Shown here one piece after another: positions 33,959 through 44,809 of a stretch of DNA of 64,000 nt; within the stretch, counting starts at the first letter, position 1, and the number at the start of each line of letters is the position of its first letter. The DNA is taken from the NCBI GenBank assembly GCA_030549335.1, contig CM060184.1, positions 42,993,909 through 43,057,908 on the forward strand. Reading direction: 5' to 3'. The position numbers were made by a program, and so were the translations under genes. The DNA is from Pontederia crassipes (taxonomy: Eukaryota; Streptophyta; Magnoliopsida; Commelinales; Pontederiaceae). A model generated the notes under the pieces. The model searched no databases. It saw only the letters and a list, made by a program, of their open reading frames with translations, and had not been told where the DNA came from.

Positions 33959-34931
33959 TGTCATGGGCTAAGTTTTCGCTTCTCCGAAAACCCCGTGCGA
34001 CACAACACCCCCCTCTCCGGGATGTCCATTCAGCCTCTAAGAGAACAACTACAGGGATACCTCTATGCATGTCACACCACAATGCATAGGTAGAACACAC
34101 AAGAATAAAGGGGAAAAATTTATTATCTATTCCATCCAATCGATGATAATCACAATGGATGATACATGGGTCTTTATATACAAGAAGATGAGTTGGTTAC
34201 TCCTCTAACCACCCCCCTAATCTAGCCGTAACAATTGGGATTCTCCATGATCTTTGATTTTAGGGAGATCCTACGTGATCCTCCCCTTTATAGCAAAACC
34301 CCCATTCTGGCGTATGATCTTATATGCAAGATCCCTTGTTTCTCTCCAAGGATCACACATAGGATGATCCTCATAACCACCTTGATTTCCTGGGATTGAT
34401 TGGTTGGTCGAATCTCCAAAATCCTCCACGATCTTTGATTGACAAGATCCCGCCCGCATCTTATCTCTTCCAACTGCCAACTTTCCTTCTTTGAGAATAA
34501 CTTTTGGTCGTTCTCCAAGGCCAGCTTTCCTTCTCGAAGCTTGCCATCTTTGCTGATCATTTGGGATGGGCCGACTTGGGCTAGAACGCAACCGCCTTGT
34601 CGCTAGCAGAACGTGCACCACCCCATCGTACCGCAGTCATTGCCAAACTGTGCATTATACCAAATCGGGCTTTCTACGAAAGTGGGTAGGGAATGTGGTG
34701 CATGCACATTCCTGCATCCCATGGAGCTTCCTCGCGCCTTTTGCTGAATCTGCTCGTCCCAAATGCCTTGTTAGTGACCCAAAGCCTTCCTGGCGCTCTT
34801 GGGATATATGGTTTGTTCTCGAGACGATTTCGCCTCGGGCGCTGCCAAAGTGGGTGTTGCTTGAGTCCCAGCTCAGTGCGCCACTATGTCCCATCCCCAT
34901 CCTAGGATATGGCAGAAAATGGGACGTGACA
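33959..34931 (-). mobile_element. 3' LTR (minus sense) of the LARD-like element, intact copy
   Basis: 973 bp with TGTCA/TGACA ends. It aligns along its length with 37788-38375 plus 39957-40374 and keeps the uninterrupted version (GGTCGTTCTCC, about 34512-34522) of the site into which the family C LTR inserted in the partner. Confidence 0.8.
34173..34180 (-). promoter_or_regulatory. TATA box of the LARD-like LTR
   Basis: The minus strand reads TTGTATATAAAGACCC. The same word is present in the partner LTR near 38017-38024. Confidence 0.5.
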
Positions 34932-37787
34932 TTCTCCCCCATCCAAGCCATTGTCATCCTCAACAATGCCTTGTCTCGCTGCCACATATTTCATCCAAGA
35001 AGCCTTCAACTCGCTCCTTGGTTGAACCATCCGGAAGGCCTCCTTGTCCTTTGGGTTGGCCTCTCTTGGGTTTTCAGCCACGCTCGTGTCACTGTGCCAC
35101 CTTACTGTCCGAAGTTGCCACTCTTACTTGATCTTCACTCCATTGAACATTGTTGGGCAGAACTTCCTCGATGCTGCCTCGGAATATAGCCGGCATGCCA
35201 TATCACCAAACTTGGCCTCTACGCCACTTGTGCGGCCTTGCTGTCCGAAGGCGCACCATGCTCTGCTCTTCACTCCGCTGAAGACTTCAGGATGCAACTC
35301 CCCTGTTGATGTCCTAGGCATGCAGCCTACGCACCACGTCCCCAAGGACATGACCGCCGCGCCATGTCTTCACGTTGCTTGGATGCGGCCAGTGCGCTTG
35401 GCCATCATCTAGATCTTCCCAAGCGTGGAGTGCTCCATCTCGCCGCCTGGATTTGTTGGATCAAGTTCGTTCCTGCTTGACTTGATCCACTGGTGCCGCC
35501 TTGTTGTCCGAAGGCATCACCCCGACTTGATCTTCACTCCACTGAAGATTGTTGAGCAGAACTTCCGCGTTGTGCCCTGGGACATGACTTGCACTCCATG
35601 TCTTGGACTTTGACTTTGGTGCCTCCGTGCACTCACCTGCTTGCATAAAGTTCGGGGCTGGTAGTGTGCTCCTACAAACTAGGATGTCACCCACTGACAT
35701 CCCCACGCCCGTCTTTCGTCGATGGTTGCCTCATGTGCCAACGAACTTGAGACAGCCAGGCTGGCATTGGCCGCCTGTGCCCTTTTCCTTCTCTTCTACG
35801 GCTTCAGGTGGGATGACCCGATGCTGGGTCATCTCGAGGACAGCTCCCCGTCCTGCACGCCTCTTCGTCCCATGTTGCCACAGCCTAGAGTGTTTTCATC
35901 CTGGCCCATTACCTGCCTAGTCCAAGGAACGACCAGCTTGTCTTCCTCAGCACCTTGGTTGTTACCCTCTGGACTACACCCAAAAAGAACACCCTTAGGG
36001 AGAGTTCCTACTCAAACTGCATCCTTGCCATGCCACCTTCTGGCCGAAGGTGCCACACCACTGTCCTTCGCCTGGCTTGAACCGCTTGAAGGCATTTATT
36101 TCGGGGAAGTCCTTGCTCGAACCATCACCCCTCATTGTGTCACCTAGTTGTACGAGGTGTCACGCTGGTCGCCCATCACTATCGGTCATCATTCTATGAA
36201 CTATGTGGGGCATCGCCTCCTTGCACACGCCCCAAGATAGATCTGCATATCATGTCCTAGCACCCTTCTACCCGAATTCTGGCCAACGTTGACTCGACCT
36301 CTTCCAGTCTATGCCAAGTAGTGAAGTGCATCCATCTTGGTGCTCAACTAGACTTGATCATGTTTTTGCTTGAACGGTTCCTCCAATGCCCGACCATCAT
36401 AGACTTTCTTCCTCTACGTGTCCTAGGACATGGCCTCCTACCACTGTCCCAAGACCTCCTCCACTATCCGCACGTTCCAAAGACTTGTCTTGTTCTTCCT
36501 CATCCCAAGAAAAAGGACCACCTCAATCTTCGTGTTGTTGAATATTTTGGGATTTGTCCTCCTGCCATGGTCCCAGGGTCATGACCTTGTCCGCCATCTT
36601 TCCAAGGGAATAGCCTTCGTGCTACCGTCATAGGAACATGGCAGGATTGTCATGCTTGCAGACTTCGATGATGACTCGCACTACCCTCCTTGCTGAAGAT
36701 CCTAGGACAGGGCCTCCTCACCTGCATCCCAAGTGCATGACATGTTGCTCGTCATCCTGCGACATGGCCCCCTACCATTGTCCCAAGTGCTTGGTTGCTA
36801 TCGGTACGTTCCAAGGACATGCCATGCTAGTCATCGTCCGAGGAACAGGATTGCTTCCAACTTCACTCCATAGAAAACTCCAGTACATGGCCTTGCTTCC
36901 ACTCAGCCCAGGGATAGGACCTCCGTGTCGACGTCCTTGGGAAGATCTAGCGTGAGAGTCTTCTGGGTTAAAGGCTGGAATGTTAGTAGGCTGCTCCTAC
37001 TAACCTGGACATCGCCCAACAACATCCCTGTGCCAACCTTGTTGAAGATTCTTGCTGCGCCAAGGAACCCGGGATGGCCGGTGTTGGCGTTGGCCATCAA
37101 GTCTTGCCTCGGGGCTCATAAAGGATGGCCTCGCCCAGGGTCATCCCAAGAACATCTCCTGACTGGCAGACTTCACCACCCAGTAGTGCCTCTGCTAGAC
37201 ACGCTCGTAATTTCTGTGAACCGCCACAGCCCAAGCATGTGCATGCCTTGGACCTATCGCCATGCTTCCTTGTTCCTGCACCATGCCTCCTCGAACGTCG
37301 ACTGGCCAATGCATTTGATGGGTCTGCTCCCCCACCAAGTCTGCCACCGAGCACTCCCACGCCTTGGGATACCGCTTCAGGTTCAAGATCATGGAAGGGC
37401 TGCTTCAGCTTCCACCAACAACCACGACCTCTGGATCCTTCTTCTCCAACACCGCAACCTCCAATGCAAGTGCCTTCCAGAGCCTTGCTCCTGGAGACAG
37501 CACCTGTGCACCGAGATTGTCATGTCCCAGTGGACGAACCTCCACGTCCGCCAATTTCCTTGAGGGAGAGAAAGAGGATGGAAGAGTGCTGAACAACCGA
37601 GCATTGTATCACATCCTCCGCATGATGCCGATCTTCTACAACCAAGGCGGCACCAACCGCTTGTCCTTCACTAACACGTGTCTTCTTTTGTGGTTCTTGG
37701 CATTGCATCTCCAAGCTCTACTCGAATCTGGGCCTCCAAATTCCTAATTGAACTTAGTCTATCCTAGATTCATCCACGAATACCACT
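34932..37787 (-). repeat. Non-coding interior of the LARD-like element
   Basis: GC-rich relative to the surroundings and built in part from degenerate repeats. Words like CTTGTTGTCCGAAGGC, GATCTTCACTCCACTGAAGA and GAGCAGAACTTCC recur at roughly 130-300 bp spacing between 35100 and 35580. Long open frames exist on both strands and in several phases (for example 34566-35189 and 36925-37563) but none has a recognisable domain and they overlap each other. Confidence 0.65.
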
Positions 37788-38375
37788 TGTCACGGGCTAA
37801 GTTTTCACTTCTTCGAAAATCCCGTGTGGCATGGCACCTCCCCTCTTCGGGACATCCGTTTAGCTCCCAAGAACACTACTACAGGGATACCTCTCTGGTT
37901 CATCCCTTAGCATGCCGCAGCACAATGCATAGGTAGAACACACAAGAATAAAGGGGGAAAGCTTATTATCTATTCCATCCAATCAGTGATAATCACAATG
38001 GCTGATACATGGGTCTTTATATACAAGAAGATGAGTTGGTTACTCCTCTAACCACTCCCCAAATCTAGCCGTACCAATAGGGATTCTCCATGATCCCTGA
38101 TTTTAGGGAGATCCTACGTGATCCTCCCCTTTATAGCAAAACCCCCATTCTGGAACATGATCTTATCTGCAAGATCCCTTGATTCTCTCCAAGGATCACA
38201 CATGATCCTCATAACCACCCTGATTTCTTGGGATTGATTGGTTGGCCGAATCGCCCAAATCCTCCACGATCTTCGATGATAAGATCCTCCACGATCTTTG
38301 ATTGATAAGATGTCATCCGCATCTTATCTCTTCCAACCGCCAACTTTTCTTCTTTGAGAATAATCGCCAGTCATT

Positions 38376-39951
38376 TGATGCATGCAAAATATAATAGATA
38401 TTTAGACATGCATCTAATCTTATTCTGGATCATTTTCATATAGCATGCATCAATTTATGTCTTTATTTTCTTTAATTTTATAAAAATATAAATCTACCTC
38501 AATTTTTTGTTTTATTGCATAAAAAAATAAGGAAATTGAATTATGAAGTCACTAGAGAAAACCGCGCTCAAATCAGAGTTCAAACGGAGCCATAAAGTGA
38601 AAATTAGTTGAGGCTGTCAATGCTAAAATTGAATATAACGGGTCATGATAAAGCTGTAATGGCCTAATGGTAGGGGAGTTACAGGCTTGTTAATGACATG
38701 TTAAAATGCCAATTTGTGCCAAGAAGCTTGTCCGAGTTACGAGTCATGACCAGAGTGTTACGGGCCATGACCAGAGTGTTACGGGTTGTCAAAACACAAC
38801 TTTACTCTGATTTGAACACTATAAGGGCCGTTAAATCACGTTACGTACCATGAAAAGCCATATTTAGGCCATTACAAAGTTCTTATGAGGCATTACAAAG
38901 GTTGATTTCGAGATTTCTTCCACTTTTCTTGGGAATTCCAATTGGAAATCAACTTCAAATCGTACCATAAGTCCTAGAGATCAATAGGAATCATATTTAC
39001 TCGAAAACTTTGCCAAAACTCTTGGGACACCTAGGGGCTATAAATAGAGGCCCTAGAAGACAGAAAAATAGGTTCTTGAGACCTAGGAATCATGCATTAT
39101 TGCTGAGGACAAATTTCAAGCTTGAAGAGGATTTTTTGGGACCAACTATAGAATGACTCATCGTTTGTGTTTTGCAGCGATCTAGAGATCATAGAAAGGA
39201 AGTCTTCTAATCATTATTTGGATGCTCTTTAGCTATAATTTTTTTGCCTAATTAATTCTGTAATAGAGATTATTAATCTTTTCAAGAACACTGCATGAGC
39301 TCGATTGTTAGATTTGAATTAATATAGTTATTTCAATTTATTTTAATTATGATTATTGTGCTTAATATTTTTTACTAAGATTATTATATTTTGAGATAAG
39401 ACTACAAACCAGATCTGAGGTGGTTAATTTTAGGATTTGATAAGTCTTAACAAATTGATTTTTAACTTAAAGTTGAATCAAACATAACATGAAACTACTA
39501 ACTCATCGTTTACGCTATGTTTTGTGCGGTCTAACAATTTTTACCCAGCGAAAATAACTATTAGTTTACGACCTACAACTTAATGCATCTTAATATCTTT
39601 CTTAACTGAAAATTAATTCAGCATAGAGATCATTAATTTATGTAATCCTAATCCGTCTCAAGAACTGAACTTATTTATTATCATTATAATTCAATCATCA
39701 TAGTTCATGCTAGTTAATCATTATCTTTAATCATCCATCATCTTAAGACTAACACCAATTTACTTGTCTTTTGTTATTTAATTTTTGGCACATTTATTTT
39801 CTATTTCCATATCCCAACACCATTTTATCCTCTTAATAGATTAGATTTAATTAGTTTTTCGTGGGTTCGGCAGTCTACTCTCTACTTTATTACTTAATAC
39901 GACTAGTGCACTTGCTAGCAAATTTATTTTGCTATAACTTTTTATGCATCA
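38376..39951 (+). mobile_element. Family C solo LTR inside the LARD-like LTR
   Basis: Starts TGATGCATGCAAAAT and ends TTTTTATGCATCA, with flanks TCATT (38371-38375) and TCGTT (39952-39956). The partner LTR at about 34514 has a single TCGTT, the empty site. A strong TATA box (39039) gives the plus direction. The 3' part (GACTAGTGCACTTGCTAGC) matches the reverse complement of the family C copy at 18732-20064. There is no coding sequence. Confidence 0.9.
39039..39046 (+). promoter_or_regulatory. TATA box of the family C LTR
   Basis: GGGGCTATAAATAGAGGCCC is a near-ideal plant core promoter word, about 660 bp from the LTR start. Confidence 0.6.
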
Positions 39952-40374
39952 TCGTTCTCCAAGGCTAGCTTTCCTTCTCGAAGCTTACAATCTTTGCTAG
40001 TCGTCTGGGATGGGCCGACTTGGGCTGGAATGTCGCCGTCTTGTCATTGCCAGGATGTGCACTGCCCCATCGTACTGCAGCCGCTGGCAAACTGCACATT
40101 ATGCCAAACTAGGCATTCTACCCAAGTGGACAGGGAATGTGGAGCCTGCACATTCCTGCATCCCACGGAGCCTCGTCGTGCCTTCTGCCGAATCTGGTCA
40201 TCCCAAATGCCTTGTCAGTGTCCCGAGCCTCCCGAGTGTTCTTGGACATCCTGGTTTATTCTCGAGATGATGTCGCCTCGAGCGCTGTCAAAGTGGGTGC
40301 TGCCTGCGTCCCAGCTCAGTGCGCCGCTGCATCCCAGCCTCGTACTAGGACATGGTAGAAAATGGGGCATGACA

Positions 40375-41840
40375 CGGAGGCCTTTGCCAAACCAAGCCTC
40401 TAAAATGGGGGCCACAAGGTGCTCAATCCAAGAGGGATTGAGAGTAGGTAATGTAGGCCAGGACACACTGCTGGAGTTATCGGGACCCCCATAACTCTTG
40501 ATAATGCCTAACAAAAGCACTCCTAATGTGGGCCTGCCTAATTAGAGAATGCCCATCATTGTCCAACGGGGTTGATATCCTATTACATTTAGCTCTGATG
40601 ATAGTAGAAAGATGAAAGAATCTAGAATTCTTTTACCCCTATTTAGCCAATTTACCCTATATTTGTTCCACCGCTTTATACTTATTTGCATTATGTAAGC
40701 AAGGTGTCTATTCTCTATGGTTTTTTAAGTTAATAGTTCTTGATCAGTGAGGCCAAAATGCTCATCCTTGTATTCAAGTTGATGGATTAGGTCTTGAGAC
40801 TCTTTTGCTCTGAACTCTAGTCTACCAAGCTCATATTTGTTCCAGTGTAGAGTTGGAGCATGATCAAAGTTTAATTTGCCTGAGAGCATGATCAAAGTTA
40901 GAGTTTGAGCATCTGACCCACTCACGTTTTACAATTTCTCTAGGTTTATCGTAATCAAACTAAAAATGTTCATATTTAAATGATTTGAGTTTCCTATGAG
41001 TTTGGCCACTAGTGAGAAGAAGGGGGAGTGATCAGAAGCCAAGTGAGGAAGGTTTTTCAGTTTGACCTCAGGATAACTTAGCATTGAGTGATTGTTAATC
41101 AAAACACAGATGAGCCTAGAGAGTATTCTAGCATTTTTGGATTGGTTATTATACCATTTAAATCTTGTTCCCTTCGGGCAAATATCATTGAATCCAGTAA
41201 TAGACCAAGGGATGTCGGTCATGTTAAGATCACAGAGTGCATTCCAAAGATTCAGACGAACAAAAGGAAGAGTACTTGTATAAATGCACTACAACAAGAA
41301 TGAAAAACCATTATGTGTGATAACTACATGTATGATTTGGGGAGATGTATAGAGTTAAGTCATTGGAAGTCGAAACCCCGCTAGGCGATTTGTATACCGT
41401 CCGATGCCCCATTCCCTGGCTGAAAGTGACCCGTCCACGTCCGCCCAAGTCGTTGGATGACCAAGTCAGGTCCCCGTGATTAGTGTGTGTCTCAAGAAGA
41501 CACAAGATGTTAGGATTTTTATACTTCAACATTTTCGAGTAGGTTCCTAACCTTACTTTGCCTCTCCCCTCGACAATTCTAGTTTAATAACTTCATTTAG
41601 CTACCGGTTGTGGAGCCGATAGGCTGACCTGCAATGCCTATGAGTCACATGAGGCAATAGGAGTGGATGAAGATGTCTTCTTACCTTTTGAGGGCTTTTT
41701 AGTTGTGGTTTTGCTCAGGCATGACTGAAAGACCAGGGGCCAAGTCATCGAGGGCTTCCTCCAACTGGGTGATACAAGTCATCTAGTGCCTCCTCCTTCG
41801 AAGTCGGTGATTCCACATCAACCTGAGCACAATCCAGAAG
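40375..41840 (-). mobile_element. LINE, 5' half (ORF1 end, endonuclease), minus
   Basis: Going down the minus strand, a region around 41840-41620 may be the end of ORF1. ORF2 opens with ATG at about 41603 reading KLLN-stop-NCRG, where the conserved Trp of WNCRG has become TAG. RNLLENV follows, then NILCLLETHTNHGD at about 41480-41520. FKWYNNQSKNARILSRL (about 41110-41165) and LASDHSPFFS (near 41010-41040) are the C-terminal endonuclease motifs. The middle of the endonuclease is missing around 41222-41310. NPSWIEHLVAPILEAWFGKGL (40375-40450) leads straight into the reverse transcriptase of the left half across the nested element. Confidence 0.75.
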
Positions 41841-42959
41841 ACATCTTGAACCTACTTTACCTAATATGTTTAAGTTGTAAACCTCCGTTAATTGACACAA
41901 TTGCTAGCAATTAAAACTAATTTACGAACAAAAATATTGCAAATATATGATGGAACTAAGTTCAGGTCGTGATTAAAATTTTAGTTCAGTGATATTAAAG
42001 AAGGAATTTGACCTAGGTTGGTACCTACTTGGCCCGAGTTCATCTTATAGGCAAATTACAATGTTAATTATTGATTAATTATCAAGATCATTAAATAAAA
42101 CTAATATGAGATATGAATTATCATAGATAAAACATTAAATATTCAATCATCTCAAAAGTCTAAATAATAAAGTATATCAAGAAAAACTAATGTTCAACGT
42201 AGTCATGCTCAAACAATTAAACTATAATATAATTGGAAGAATTAACATCAAATTTGAGGAGAATAATACAAAAAATGATTGAAAATTGTAAATCAATTTT
42301 TCAGGAAGTGAATGATGTCTCTAGAATAAGCCTTACCCGAGACTATGACTTAAATGATCGTCCAAACCTTTGAAAACTTCAATTGATAGAACTTCTTCTT
42401 CATTTTTTGTTTAGAGTTTCAAACTCTAAGATTGCATGCTCTTTGGGTTCGTGGTACATTAGTATTTATAGGTACGGAAGCCACGTCGAGTTCCGAGTTG
42501 ATCGGAGCTCAAATCCGCATAAAAGTCACCCAAAAAATCATGACCATTCATGCATACAACCCAGCTCGACTTTAGTTTCAACTGGCCCGAGTTCTAGATG
42601 TTGGGCCGAGCTCGACTAGGACTTGGTCTGTGCATGTAGCCCAGCTCGAGTATATAATTGACATAGCCTAGGTTCTAGTAGAATCATATTTATGTCATTA
42701 TGTTATCTTTGATTTTCATGTTCTTTTGGTCCAGTTGGTGGGTGGCTTATGACTCAAAAGAATTTAAGAAAATAAAGCATGCAATGGATCAAAACTATAA
42801 AAAAATAACTTAAAATGGCATATGTAAAATATGTATAAAAATACATGCATCATTGGAGCACATGCTGACGCTGAGGGTTTTTCACGAGGCATATGGATAT
42901 TCTGGAGGCCTCTACAATTGACATTAACATCATCAAACACCACGAGCAAGCTCTACATT
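41841..42959. repeat. LTR-like fragment with CGAGTT words, ends undefined
   Basis: TTGGCCCGAGTTC, CTGGCCCGAGTTC, GGGCCGAGCTCG and CCCAGCTCGAG occur at 42030-42660, like the clusters in family B LTRs. The surroundings are AT-rich. I could not find termini or a second copy to define an element. No gene is present. Confidence 0.4.
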
Positions 42960-44345
42960 GCAAAATAACTCATGGATCCCATTTGTTGATTCATTCTGCC
43001 ATTTAGGCAGTAGCCCACAAGAAGCCTCTTGTTCAACTCTATGGGAGGAGCGCAATGACTTTAAATCAGATGTCAACAAATCAACCCTGGCTGCTCAATA
43101 GCATTTCAATCAGGTTCTTAACATCTTTGAAAAATCAGGCGGAGGACCCCTCAATCATAGAATGATTTTGCAACTTTGTGAAGTTATTTCCTAATCGAGC
43201 TCTTAGACCTTGGGAGCTCAGATCCTAAATATACACGGTGTGGTGCCACAAAAACAATTGTAGATGGATATTCGAAAGGTTAGATCAGGTAATTTGTAGT
43301 ATTGCATGGAGGACTTCATTAGGGTCAGCTCATGTTCATGTCCTTCCAAGAATCTATTGCGACCATCACTCGCTCCTTGTACAATTTTCTTCAGCAATGA
43401 GTGACACGGATGTGCAACGGCGGCCATTATGCTACCTCACTATGTGTGGCGCACAAATCAAGAATTTGATTCCTTCTAAAAATCAATCTGGACTCCCTAG
43501 GCTCCACTGCTTCAAACATGGGATCCTTCCGATCTAAAGTGCATGAATGGTATCGAATAATGTTTGGTGACATCGTCCAAAGGAAGGAGCGTCTATTAGA
43601 TCACCTTGCTAGCATCCAACCATCATGGCAATCAAACCAGAGCTTCTTCCTCACCTATAGAATTCCAACTCAGCCATGACTTGAAAGTAGTCTCTCCAAC
43701 GAATAGTTAATTTGGTTCCAAAAATCACACTATGGTTAGCTCAATTTTCTGATCAGAACACATGCTTCTTCCACACTAAGTTAGAGATGAGGCATCAACA
43801 TTCAAACTCTCAAAGAACAGCATGTTCACTAGATTTCAAATTCCGGTAAACTGCGTGCAATGTCAGTCCAGTTCTTACAAAATCTTTATGTAAAGCAAGG
43901 TTTAGACACCTCTGAACTGATACCAGTAGGACCATTATTCAGAATGAATCCTTATGAGGCACTAGGGCCATATGGCTTTCGTGGCATCTTCTACCAAAAA
44001 ATTTGGATATCATTAGACATTCGTTATGGAGTTTTGCACACATGTTTGAGGGACGAAGCATTGAATAAGTTAACCAAATTTTCATTGCTTTAATTCCTAA
44101 GATGGAAAGGCCAGAAACACTTCATGAATTTGGGCCCATTAGTCTTTGTAATATCTCATATAAATTAGTCACTAAAATCTTGACTTGACATTTGCGGAGC
44201 TTCACGTGGGACCTCCTTTCACCGTATCAGTCAAGTTTTATCCCCAAGAGGACCATACACTACAACACGGTGACTGCGTAAGAAATTATTCGATCAATGA
44301 GTAGAACGAGAGGCTGCCTCCAATTCATGGCAATTAAAAACAAAC
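42960..44345 (+). mobile_element. LINE fragment: endonuclease to start of reverse transcriptase
   Basis: Readable in broken frames: LWEERNDFKSDVN (about 43047), then FNQVLNIFEKSGG (about 43110), which matches the GDFNQVL...EKSGG endonuclease core. TWCHKNNCRWIFERLDQV follows at 43230-43290 and YCDHHSLLVQF (about 43360), the SDHxP equivalent. In the reverse transcriptase part MNPYEALGPYGF (about 43945) is the DKAPGPDGF motif and SLCNISYKLVTKIL (about 44140) is motif 1. It stops in motif 2 near 44345. Many stops; inactive. Confidence 0.75.
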
Positions 44346-44809
44346 TACATTAAGAACGAATTGTAGGAGTCCCTTGTAGTAAAAAAAATTAAGGAAATTT
44401 TAATAAATTCAAAGACGTCTAAAATAATAATAAGTGTCAATATTTATATATAGATCCTAAAAATAAAATTTTGGCTGCAAGAAAATACTCCAAGGCCTAC
44501 AAGTAGTTTAACTAATTTACTAAAATAACAAACTCAGTTTTTGTTAAAATCCTCAACATCATATTCCGTATCTAATTAATTCCAAAATTTTCAAATAAAT
44601 ATGATTAAACCATGATTTAGTTGGCCCAATTTATATTGGATCTTCAAGCAGCCCAAATTATGCTACCTATCGTCGATTGCAATTTTGGAAGCTTACAAGT
44701 TCATATCAATCCTCTACTCTTCAAAATGATTCGTTCTTGAATCTTTCATGTGACGATGTATCTCAATCAAGGTTGCTAATATGATTGATGTCTCATGTAT
44801 ACCATCATG
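44346..44809. other. AT-rich interval, no gene
   Basis: Non-coding sequence between the LINE fragment and the gypsy-like fragment; no repeat partner noticed. Confidence 0.4.

Larger units (their letters stand above)
33959..40374 (-). mobile_element. Non-autonomous LTR retroelement (LARD-like) inserted in the LINE
   Basis: Two direct LTRs (33959-34931 and 37788-40374) each begin TGTCA(T/C)GGGCTAAG and end ..TGACA on the plus strand. On the minus strand the purine tract GGATGGGGGAGAA abuts the LTR at 34931, and TGGTATTCGTGG follows the other LTR at 37788, where a tRNA-Met primer site would be. This and a minus-strand TATA box set the direction. The flanks CCGGG and CGGAG match at 3 of 5. The LINE reading frame on the two sides joins (GKGL to PGSDGF), showing insertion. 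The 2.86-kb interior has no gag, protease, integrase or reverse transcriptase, which is the definition of a LARD-type element. Confidence 0.75.
37788..40374 (-). mobile_element. 5' LTR (minus sense) of the LARD-like element, interrupted
   Basis: Collinear with 33959-34931 from TGTCACGGGCTAAG to the end GGGCATGACA, except for the 1.58-kb family C LTR at 38376-39951. Without that insertion and one TSD copy it would be about 1.0 kb, close to its partner. Confidence 0.8.

Noticed and set aside
34566..35189. 207-codon plus-strand frame, the longest in the first half of the LARD-like element
   Set aside because: It overlaps frames in other phases and on the other strand, begins inside an LTR, runs against the element's direction and has no recognisable domain.
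36925..37563. 212-codon plus-strand frame, with a 155-codon frame overlapping it in another phase
   Set aside because: Same reasons: GC-rich repeated interior, no domain, several phases open at once.
31213..41554. TAACCTT on both sides of the minus-strand LINE as a target duplication
   Set aside because: ORF2 start and probable ORF1 sequence continue beyond 41554, so the right copy is inside the LINE and the match is chance.
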